Assembly: GCA_003694525.1 (NCBI GenBank)
Contig: RFLK01000062.1
Span: forward strand, 1-12,814
Reading direction: 5' to 3'
Origin: Candidatus Woesearchaeota archaeon
GTDB taxonomy: Archaea > Nanobdellota > Nanobdellia > Woesearchaeales > ARS49
Length of the DNA stretch: 12,814 nucleotides
Part shown: piece by piece, positions 7,995 to 12,814 of the stretch
Layout of the letters: each line of letters opens with the position of its first letter
How positions within the stretch are numbered: position 1 is the stretch's first letter
Program-made: the position numbers and the translations under genes
The notes under the pieces: generated by a model
The model's input: only the letters and a program-made list of their open reading frames with translations
What the model was told of the DNA's origin: nothing
Database searches by the model: none

Positions 7995-8002
7995 CTTAAA
8001 TA
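7995..8002 (+). promoter_or_regulatory. TATA box of the thioredoxin reductase gene (leaderless)
   Basis: CTTAAATA centred about 26 nt upstream of the ATG at 8025, with no Shine-Dalgarno between them. This predicts a leaderless transcript. Confidence 0.6.
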
Positions 8003-8024
8003 TTAATTCTCAAAGCCAAGCGTT

Positions 8025-8966
8025 ATGGTTGAAACTTATGATGTGGTTATTGTAGGTGCAGGCGCTGCAGGTCTTACTGCTGCAATATATTCTGGTCGAA
8101 AGGCGCTCAAAACTCTTCTTGTAACTGGGCCTAATATTGGCGGTGAGACCAATTCTACAAATGACATTCGAAACTATCCTGGCTATGAGGGTCCCGGTCC
8201 TGATTTGATGAAGCGTTTCTGGGAGCAGGCAAAAAAATGGGGCTCAGAAGTGAGAGAGTCCCTTGTATTGAAAGTTTCTCGCAATGATGGCTTGTTCAAT
8301 GTTGAGCTTTCAGAAGGGGGCAGTGTTCTATCAAGGTCTGTTATATTGTGCTATGGCAGGGAGCGCAGAAAGCTTGGGATTCCAGGAGAGGACAAGTTTT
8401 TCGGCAGAGGTCTTTCAACGTGCACAACGTGCGACGCTCCTCTGTTTCCAGACAAGATCACTGCAGTAATTGGAGGTGGCAATAGTGGTGTTGAGGGCGC
8501 TCTCGAGCTTGCAAGGATTGCAAAGAAGGTGTATTTGATTCATCGCAGGGATAAGTTCAGGGCGGATGAGGTAACTGTTGAAAAGGCCAGATCTGAGCCT
8601 AAGATTGAGATATTGACTGATACAGTTCCTGTTGAGATAAAAGGAGACAAGTTTGTTGAAGCGCTCATTGTCAAGAACGTTAAGACAGGCGAGTTGAGGG
8701 AGCTTGAAGTGCAAGGTGTTTTTTCTGAGATAGGTTGGGTGACAAGGACTGATATGGTTGAGGGTCTTGTCGAGACTAACGAGGTTGGGGAGATTGTGGT
8801 TGATAAATTTACGCGAACCAAAACTCCTGGTCTTTACGCTTGCGGGGATGTCACGTGCATACCTTACAAGCAGACAGTGATAAGCGCAGGAATGGGTGCA
8901 ATCGCTGCTCTTGATGCTTACAAGTTTGTAACAGGCTCTCAGGCAAGCGATGAGTATTCTAAGTGA
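8025..8966 (+). CDS. trxB: Thioredoxin reductase (NADPH, FAD)
   Basis: Complete 313-residue low-molecular-weight thioredoxin reductase, a cytoplasmic flavoenzyme that passes electrons from NADPH through FAD and a redox disulfide to thioredoxin. The N-terminal FAD-binding GAGAAG lies near residues 11-16, the active-site pair is C133-T-T-C136 followed by DAPLF (the usual form is CATCD), the NADPH-binding GGGNSG follows, and HRRDKFRADE supplies the basic residues that select the 2'-phosphate of NADPH. The second FAD motif YACGDVT is near the end. Length is normal for the family. No thioredoxin gene is adjacent in this window. The start is fixed by the TATA spacing and homology of the N-terminus. 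Confidence 0.95.
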   Translation: MVETYDVVIVGAGAAGLTAAIYSGRKALKTLLVTGPNIGGETNSTNDIRNYPGYEGPGPDLMKRFWEQAKKWGSEVRESLVLKVSRNDGLFNVELSEGGSVLSRSVILCYGRERRKLGIPGEDKFFGRGLSTCTTCDAPLFPDKITAVIGGGNSGVEGALELARIAKKVYLIHRRDKFRADEVTVEKARSEPKIEILTDTVPVEIKGDKFVEALIVKNVKTGELRELEVQGVFSEIGWVTRTDMVEGLVETNEVGEIVVDKFTRTKTPGLYACGDVTCIPYKQTVISAGMGAIAALDAYKFVTGSQASDEYSK

Positions 8967-8992
8967 GAAGATATCTTTCAGTCTGGCGAACT

Positions 8993-9000
8993 CTTTTATA
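8993..9000 (+). promoter_or_regulatory. TATA box of the cysteine-rich secreted protein gene (leaderless)
   Basis: TCTTTTATA centred about 27 nt upstream of the ATG at 9024 and without an SD. It lies in the 57-bp gap after trxB, so the small gene probably has its own promoter rather than only being read through from trxB. Confidence 0.5.
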
Positions 9001-9023
9001 GTGTTTTTGTCTTCTCTCAAGAG

Positions 9024-9281
9024 ATGGTTGATCGCGCTTATGGATTGTTCAAGATTGTCTGTGCGATAGGGTTTTTGATGTTATTGCTCATAAGCGCAAA
9101 CGCTTTTGAGGGTGGAAATTGCGTTTGCTACTATGTTGGAGATTGCATTTTCGGCGGGTCTGGCGCAGGGTATAGGTATAGCCAGTGCACGGGCTCTTGT
9201 TATGCGTATAGTGGCTGGAGGTACGAGCCGCGCTGTTATGGGAGGCCGGGTGCAGTTTATGGGAATTTGACTCTTGTATGA
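9024..9281 (+). CDS. Small secreted six-cysteine protein
   Basis: An 85-residue product with no recognised family. Residues 1-27 form a clear secretion signal: hydrophobic stretch about 11-24 and an A-N-A cleavage site, leaving a mature peptide of about 58 residues starting FEGGN. The mature part holds exactly six cysteines (33, 35, 41, 55, 59, 71) in the pattern CxC-x5-C-x13-C-x3-C-x11-C, and is rich in Gly and Tyr. An even count and small size suggest a disulfide-stabilised extracellular mini-protein. Its promoter spacing supports it being a real gene. A role as surface protein, adhesin or toxin is guesswork. It lies directly downstream of trxB and converges on aIF1A with a 7-bp gap. Confidence 0.7.
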   Translation: MVDRAYGLFKIVCAIGFLMLLLISANAFEGGNCVCYYVGDCIFGGSGAGYRYSQCTGSCYAYSGWRYEPRCYGRPGAVYGNLTLV

Positions 9282-9288
9282 TTTGTTT

Positions 9289-9636
9289 TTAGAATTCTTC
9301 AGCCATAAGCTCTTTTAGAAGGCCTTTCTTTTTAAGAACGTCCACTTGGACTTGTCTGTACTTGTATACGACATCACCCTTCTCGTCTCCTCCGAGTTCC
9401 CAGGGTTCTATGAGCAGGACATCGCCCTCTCTAACCCATAAGCGTCTTTTGAGTCTTCCAGGTATTCGGCATATTCTCTCCTTGCCGTCCATGCACCTAA
9501 CTTTCATTCTCGAGCCGCCTACTCTTTGCTCACATATTCCTAGAACTTGGTTGCCTCTGGGTATGGGAGTTCTCCGCATGAACTCTGCTTCGACTTCCTC
9601 CTTTGAGAGGCCGCTCTGCCATTTTGGTGGTGCCAT
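9289..9636 (-). CDS. eif1A: Archaeal translation initiation factor aIF1A
   Basis: A 115-residue S1-like OB-fold factor that binds the A site of the small ribosomal subunit during initiation. The family core is intact: TPIPRGNQVLGICEQ, GSRMKVRCMDGKERICRIPGRLKRRLWVREGDVLLIEPWEL, then DEKGDVVYKY and a C-terminal helix QVDVLKKKGLL. Length matches archaeal orthologues. It is the clearest marker that the host is an archaeon. The minus-strand promoter lies over the 3' end of the kinase gene upstream, so it need not depend on kinase transcription. Confidence 0.96.
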   Translation of the reverse strand: MAPPKWQSGLSKEEVEAEFMRRTPIPRGNQVLGICEQRVGGSRMKVRCMDGKERICRIPGRLKRRLWVREGDVLLIEPWELGGDEKGDVVYKYRQVQVDVLKKKGLLKELMAEEF

Positions 9637-9659
9637 CTTCTGCAGATTTGTTTAGAAGA

Positions 9660-9668
9660 CTTTATAAG
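9660..9668 (-). promoter_or_regulatory. TATA box of the aIF1A gene (leaderless)
   Basis: Minus-strand CTTATAAAG centred about 28 nt upstream of the aIF1A ATG and lacking an SD. It overlaps the last codons of the kinase gene. Confidence 0.6.
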
Positions 9669-10711
9669 TCTTTGGTTCGGTGGTTGTAATTCCTCATTAA
9701 ACTGTGATGGTCTTGTTTTGTTGTTGCTTGCGTTCTTGCAAGATAAGCTGTTTTGCAGTTGTCAGGTATTGTGCTGTTATCCTCATAAGGCCAATCTTTT
9801 GAGTCTAATAGCTGTCCTCGAACCCATCCTCTGCGTTCTGCAATTTCGAGTATCGTGCTCAGAGCATTATAGAAATCAAGTGCGCTCTGATATCTTTTTT
9901 CAGGATCTGGATTGTATGCTTTTTTTATTATTGGTGCCAGCGGGCCTATTGCGGGGTTTTTTGAGGGGTCTTCAGGAGGGATCTCTTCTGCCCAGGCCTT
10001 TATTTTTTGCGGTGTTATTTGGCATTCTGGCAGTGCTCTTTTTCCTATTATGAGCTCGTTTAATGTAAGCCCGAGAGAGTATATGTCCGAGCAGGGTCCG
10101 ACCTTGCTTGGGTCCATCGCTTGCTCTGGCGCCATATATGCAGGGGTTCCAAGCAGGTAGTCAGGGTCGTCTTCTCTATCTATCAATGAAACTCCAAAGT
10201 CTATTATTTTGATGCCTTCTGGCGTATTTAGCAGGTTGCCTGGTTTTATGTCCCTGTGTATTATGTTCTTAGAGTGCATATGTTCAAGGGCCAGTGCGGC
10301 TTGTGCGGCGAGCTCTATAAAATCGTATGCGAATTCTTTTTGATGATGTTCGTTCCCGCTGTATCTTGAGAGGGGTTTTCCGTGAAGGTATTCAAGAACA
10401 AGGTATGGGGGGTTTTCGCTTGAGTCAAGAAGTCTCACAATGTTCTGATGAGAGCATCGCTCGAGTGCTTTCTTTTCAGTCTCAAGGCGTTCGATAAGGC
10501 TTTGTTTGTGGACTTTTGGTATCTTCATTGCGCATATTTTGTCGTCTTTTTTCGCTCGGACAACCAGCGACATTGAAGTCTCGTCTATCACTTTATTGAG
10601 TGTGTAGTCTCCAAGGTCTACATCTCCTTGCAGGTATTGTTCAACTATAAACACAGGAAGTGTTTGATCCAGATCTTCGACCTCTTTTTTGTAAAAGCAT
10701 TCTTCGCTCAT
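9662..10711 (-). CDS. Hanks-type Ser/Thr protein kinase with degenerate glycine loop
   Basis: A 349-residue cytoplasmic eukaryotic-like kinase. An N-terminal extension of about 35 residues precedes the kinase domain (36-about 290), followed by a polar tail of about 60 residues. There is no membrane segment. Catalytic elements are present: VAIK-type lysine K63 (CAMKIPK), probable helix-C glutamate E79, HRDIKPGN with D153 and N158, DFG at 170-172, and GTPAYMAPE at 187-195. The loop that should read GxGxxG reads D43-E-T45-S-M-S48, so all three glycines are replaced. ATP can still be bound by such kinases, though often weakly. Substrates are unknown. The sequence resembles bacterial PknB-like kinases more than archaeal RIO or Kae1-associated kinases. 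The start is supported by a TATA box 26 nt upstream. Confidence 0.9.
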   Translation of the reverse strand: MSEECFYKKEVEDLDQTLPVFIVEQYLQGDVDLGDYTLNKVIDETSMSLVVRAKKDDKICAMKIPKVHKQSLIERLETEKKALERCSHQNIVRLLDSSENPPYLVLEYLHGKPLSRYSGNEHHQKEFAYDFIELAAQAALALEHMHSKNIIHRDIKPGNLLNTPEGIKIIDFGVSLIDREDDPDYLLGTPAYMAPEQAMDPSKVGPCSDIYSLGLTLNELIIGKRALPECQITPQKIKAWAEEIPPEDPSKNPAIGPLAPIIKKAYNPDPEKRYQSALDFYNALSTILEIAERRGWVRGQLLDSKDWPYEDNSTIPDNCKTAYLARTQATTKQDHHSLMRNYNHRTKDL

Positions 10712-10729
10712 AATGCTCAGGCAAAACTG

Positions 10730-10741
10730 TTTATTTTTAAG
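10730..10741 (-). promoter_or_regulatory. TATA box of the kinase gene (leaderless)
   Basis: Minus-strand CTTAAAAATAAA centred about 26 nt upstream of the kinase ATG, without an SD between. Confidence 0.55.
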
Positions 10742-10782
10742 TTTGATGTACGTTCAAGTTTCACTGGACAGGCTCCAATAAA

Positions 10783-10791
10783 GCTTTTAAC
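10783..10791 (+). promoter_or_regulatory. Candidate TATA box of the YprB-like nuclease gene
   Basis: GCTTTTAAC centred about 28 nt before the ATG at 10815, with no SD. The match to a TATA box is weaker than at the neighbouring genes. Confidence 0.4.
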
Positions 10792-10814
10792 GGTGAGGTC
10801 AAACAATTTTTTTG

Positions 10815-11564
10815 ATGCTCTTTGAATCCTTTGTTCATCTTCCTCGCGTAAGCTCAAGAAGGGAGAGAGCAATCTGGTCCCAAGGGGTGCGCTCTTGGTC
10901 TGATTTTTTGAGAGCAAGGAAGATAAGAGGGTTTTCAGGCAACTCAAAAGAGCTTTGCGATTGGAGGATCCGCGATTCTATGTCTAGGCTTGAGAGTGGC
11001 GATGTCTCTTTTTTTGCAAATGCTTTTCCTAAGAGTGAGAATTGGAGGCTTTATGATAGTTTCAAAGATGGCGCGTGTTTTCTTGATATTGAGACCGACG
11101 GGTATTATGGAGGGGTGACTGTTGTGGGTGTGTCTGATGGTTCATCTTCGAGTGTTTTTGTTCGCGGTTTCAATCTTGAGCGCTATCTTGTTGAGCGGGA
11201 ACTTTCAAAGTATGATATTATTTTGACTTTTAATGGGTCGTCTTTTGATATTCCTGTATTGGAGCGCTATTTTAATATGCGGTTCTCTTTGCCTCACATA
11301 GATTTGCGTTTTGTTTGTCAAAAGGTGGGTCTTTCAGGAGGGCTTAAAGCAATAGAGAGAGCGCTGGGAATTTCTCGCGAGAGTGCTGTTTGTGATTTTT
11401 CAGGAGCGGATGCTGTAATGCTCTGGCGTTTTTGGAAAGAGACTGGAGATCGCAAGTATCTTGAGTTGCTTGTTGAGTATAACGAGGAGGATTGCGCAAA
11501 CTTGAAGCCTCTTGCAGATTTTGCAATTCCAAAGCTTTGGTCTAAGGTACGCTGGAATTGTTAG
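10815..11564 (+). CDS. YprB-like RNase H-fold 3'-5' exonuclease
   Basis: About 249 residues with a predicted DEDD-type exonuclease domain of the YprB/RNase_H_2 family, cutting nucleic acid with two metal ions. The three exonuclease motifs are in order: FLDIETDG (D91, E93), LTFNGSSFDIPVL (N140, D145) and YNEEDCANL (D226). Roughly the first 80 residues are basic (SSRRE, RARKIRG) and may bind nucleic acid. Substrate, RNA or DNA, is unknown; family members occur alone or fused to helicases. The ATG at 10815 is chosen over the TTG at 10812. The 3' end overlaps the oppositely transcribed small membrane protein gene by 23 bp. Confidence 0.88.
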   Translation: MLFESFVHLPRVSSRRERAIWSQGVRSWSDFLRARKIRGFSGNSKELCDWRIRDSMSRLESGDVSFFANAFPKSENWRLYDSFKDGACFLDIETDGYYGGVTVVGVSDGSSSSVFVRGFNLERYLVERELSKYDIILTFNGSSFDIPVLERYFNMRFSLPHIDLRFVCQKVGLSGGLKAIERALGISRESAVCDFSGADAVMLWRFWKETGDRKYLELLVEYNEEDCANLKPLADFAIPKLWSKVRWNC

Positions 11565-11751
11565 CTATTGCTGAAACTATTGCGCCCACTGCAGGGCTTA
11601 TTACATCTTGTCCGAGAAGAAGGGATATTACAACGCCTATTGCAAGAAGGGTGAGCGCGCTTGTAATGACTGTTCGCAACACTCCGACCAGGAATTTGAA
11701 GGATATTGCGGCCAGCAATAAGATGATTATGAGTGTTAAAAGGGAGCTCAT
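11542..11751 (-). CDS. Small hydrophobic membrane protein
   Basis: A 69-residue product, almost wholly hydrophobic, with two confident transmembrane segments (about 4-22 and 27-47) separated by a short basic turn (VLRT) and a possible third amphipathic stretch (50-64). No family is recognised. The gene is supported by a well placed TATA box 26 nt upstream, a complete reading frame in an otherwise empty 280-bp gap, and the lack of any other gene there. Its last 23 bp overlap the 3' end of the YprB-like gene on the other strand. Function unknown; two-helix proteins of this size are often subunits or regulators of larger membrane complexes. Confidence 0.65.
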   Translation of the reverse strand: MSSLLTLIIILLLAAISFKFLVGVLRTVITSALTLLAIGVVISLLLGQDVISPAVGAIVSAIANNSSVP

Positions 11752-11772
11752 TCTCCTTGTTTTGTGCCTTGC

Positions 11773-11781
11773 GTATATAAT
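11773..11781 (-). promoter_or_regulatory. TATA box of the small membrane protein gene (leaderless)
   Basis: Minus-strand ATTATATA centred about 26 nt before the ATG at 11751. It lies back to back with the dph2 promoter in a 93-bp divergent region. Confidence 0.55.
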
Positions 11782-11811
11782 ATTTGCCGGTTTTCAGTTT
11801 TTAAACCAGAA

Positions 11812-11821
11812 CTTTTTTAAG
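11812..11821 (+). promoter_or_regulatory. Candidate TATA box of the dph2-like gene (leaderless)
   Basis: CTTTTTTAAG centred about 28 nt upstream of the ATG at 11845. No SD precedes the ATG. The position supports this ATG as the true N-terminus of the shortened protein. Confidence 0.5.
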
Positions 11822-11844
11822 CGGTTCTTTTTATTGCCTGAGAG

Positions 11845-12543
11845 ATGAGGGTTATGCACATTCACGCAAAGAGCACCATAGATATAAGGATGCCTGAGGA
11901 GGTTCTTGAGACGCTTCCGAGCCAGAGGTGGGGTGTTGTAACGACAATTCAGCACGAGCACAAGCTCTCTGATATTTTATCTCAGCTAAGAAGTGCCTTG
12001 CCTGCAGGGCAGGTTCTGGGTTGCAATGCTGTGGCTGCGCAAGAAGTGAAGGATAAGGTTGATGGATGGCTTTTTGTAGGCTCTGGCGTTTTCCACCCGA
12101 TTCAGGTGGCTTTAAAGACAGGCCAGAAGGTGTGGCTTTGGAATCCTTCAACAAGAGAGTTTGGCATTCTTGATGAGGATCTTGTTGAGAAATTCAGAGC
12201 TCAAAAGCAAGGAGAGCTTTCAAGGTTCTTGCACGCAAAGAGAGTGGGCATTATTGTCAGCACAAAGATAGGTCAGAAGAATCTTGTACGCGCTCTTGAG
12301 CTCTCGCGCAAGAAAGATAAGGAGTATTACGTGTTTGCTGTTGATGAGCTTGATATGAGGCGCTTTGAGGATTTCAATTTCATAGATTTTTGGGTTAACA
12401 CTGCTTGTCCAAGGATATCTGATGAGCGGTCGGGAATGGTCAACATTGATGATTTGATTGACGCGGGGATCTTGAAGTTGGAAAAAGAGCCTATGGCTTA
12501 TGAGGTGCCGATTTGGAAAAGTTCTATGGGGTTAAAGCGCTGA
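11845..12543 (+). CDS. dph2: Dph2-family diphthamide synthase, N-terminal domain missing
   Basis: Dph2 transfers the 3-amino-3-carboxypropyl group of SAM to a histidine of elongation factor 2, the first step of diphthamide synthesis, using a [4Fe-4S] cluster held by three cysteines, one per domain. This 232-residue protein matches the second and third domains: GVVTTIQHEHKL then GQVLGCN (C60), GSGVFHP, VGIIVSTKIGQKN, and NTACPRISDE (C188). The first domain, about 100 residues in the usual roughly 340-residue archaeal enzyme, and its cysteine are absent, and C60 and C188 are the only cysteines. The upstream DNA holds a promoter and a gene on the other strand, not a broken domain. It may work with a separate subunit, use different cluster chemistry, or have another role. 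The DUF192 gene starts within its end. Confidence 0.85.
   Translation: MRVMHIHAKSTIDIRMPEEVLETLPSQRWGVVTTIQHEHKLSDILSQLRSALPAGQVLGCNAVAAQEVKDKVDGWLFVGSGVFHPIQVALKTGQKVWLWNPSTREFGILDEDLVEKFRAQKQGELSRFLHAKRVGIIVSTKIGQKNLVRALELSRKKDKEYYVFAVDELDMRRFEDFNFIDFWVNTACPRISDERSGMVNIDDLIDAGILKLEKEPMAYEVPIWKSSMGLKR
12502..12507 (+). promoter_or_regulatory. Shine-Dalgarno that sets the TTG start of the DUF192 gene
   Basis: GAGGTG, five bases before the TTG at 12513, matches the archaeal GGAGGTGAT consensus and lies inside the dph2-like coding region, implying translation from the same mRNA. Confidence 0.55.
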
Positions 12544-12814
12544 TAGTCTTTGCGCTATGTTTGCTTTTCTTTCTTTCATCTTGCTCGAGTCAAAGGTTGG
12601 TTTTCGACTCTGGAGAAGAATTCTACGTTGAGATTGCAGCAACGCCTGAAGAGCAAAGGGTTGGCTTGATGTTTAGGGAGAGTCTTCCTCAAGATGAAGG
12701 AATGCTTTTCATTTTTGATGAGGAGTCTGAAAAGGTGTTTTGGATGAAGAACACGTTGATTCCTCTTGATATGGTGTTTTTTGATTCCAATTGGACTGTT
12801 GTTGAGGTGAAAAG
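12513..12814 (+). CDS. DUF192 lipoprotein (partial, C-terminus off window)
   Basis: The first 100 codons of a DUF192 (PF02643) protein. The family core is plain: TPEEQRVGLMFRESL, GMLFIFDEE, then FWMKNTLIPLDMVFFD. The function of the family is unknown. Read from the TTG at 12513 the product starts MEKFYGVKALIVFALC and continues into LFFLSSC, a typical lipoprotein signal peptide with lipobox LSSC and Cys at 24, so the domain would sit outside the cell on a lipid anchor. No ATG or GTG is available in this frame upstream of the signal sequence. The gene overlaps the dph2-like gene by 31 bp in another frame, indicating translational coupling. Only the C-terminal part of the domain is missing. Confidence 0.82.
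   Translation, partial: MEKFYGVKALIVFALCLLFFLSSCSSQRLVFDSGEEFYVEIAATPEEQRVGLMFRESLPQDEGMLFIFDEESEKVFWMKNTLIPLDMVFFDSNWTVVEVK

Noticed and set aside
10717..10947. Minus-strand 76-residue frame just upstream of the kinase
   Set aside because: It lies opposite the start of the YprB-like gene and across both candidate promoters, has no own promoter spacing or SD, and shows no domain; most likely a shadow frame.
1..12814. Frequent TTGCAA/TGCAAG words, considered as an uptake-like or restriction-related signal
   Set aside because: Most occurrences fall in coding frames as Leu/Val-Ala-Arg/Lys codon runs using GCA, so codon preference explains them; a count against a codon-shuffled control would settle it.
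1..12814. Defence island, CRISPR or mobile element
   Set aside because: No spaced direct repeats, transposase, integrase or restriction-modification motif was seen; the kinase and nuclease are not adjacent in the same direction and do not form a recognisable defence operon.

Overview
The window reads as a piece of an archaeal chromosome. The strongest support is a complete archaeal translation initiation factor 1A, a diphthamide-synthase (Dph2) gene, and archaeal promoter architecture: AT-rich TATA boxes centred about 26-28 nt upstream of many start codons, with Shine-Dalgarno (SD) sequences mainly before genes inside operons or behind short leaders. The compact layout, the shortened Dph2 and the mix of bacterial-type genes (Hanks kinase, YprB nuclease, DUF192, GT4/GH57) suggest a small-genome archaeon, perhaps a DPANN lineage of the Woesearchaeota type. 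That lineage guess is inference and weak. No mobile element, CRISPR array, rRNA or tRNA was recognised.

Left part (1-2642, minus strand): an operon-like set of three genes, a small winged-helix regulator, a glycogen/starch-synthase-like GT4 glycosyltransferase and a GH57 alpha-amylase-type hydrolase cut by the window edge. The regulator and transferase overlap by ATGA. This looks like a storage- or capsular-polysaccharide module with its own regulator, and an inverted repeat lies in front of the regulator. Next (2807-4134, minus) come a four-CBS-domain protein and a PEBP/YbhB-family protein, apparently cotranscribed.

Middle (4249-8966): a complete P2A-type Ca2+-transporting ATPase with all the expected calcium ligands (plus); a four-helix membrane protein with a very basic, AT-hook-like tail (minus); a small lipoprotein (minus); and an NADPH thioredoxin reductase (plus), divergent from the lipoprotein.

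Right part (9024-12814): a tiny secreted six-cysteine protein (plus), aIF1A (minus), a Hanks-type Ser/Thr kinase whose glycine-rich loop has lost all three glycines (minus), a YprB-like RNase H-fold exonuclease (plus), a 69-residue membrane protein (minus), a Dph2 homologue lacking the N-terminal domain and its cluster cysteine (plus), and a DUF192 lipoprotein that starts inside the Dph2 gene and runs off the window.

Most genes here seem to be single transcription units with leaderless mRNAs. The most unusual items are the two-cysteine Dph2, the glycine-loop-less kinase, the membrane protein with a DNA-binding-like tail, and the secreted cysteine-rich peptide beside thioredoxin reductase.
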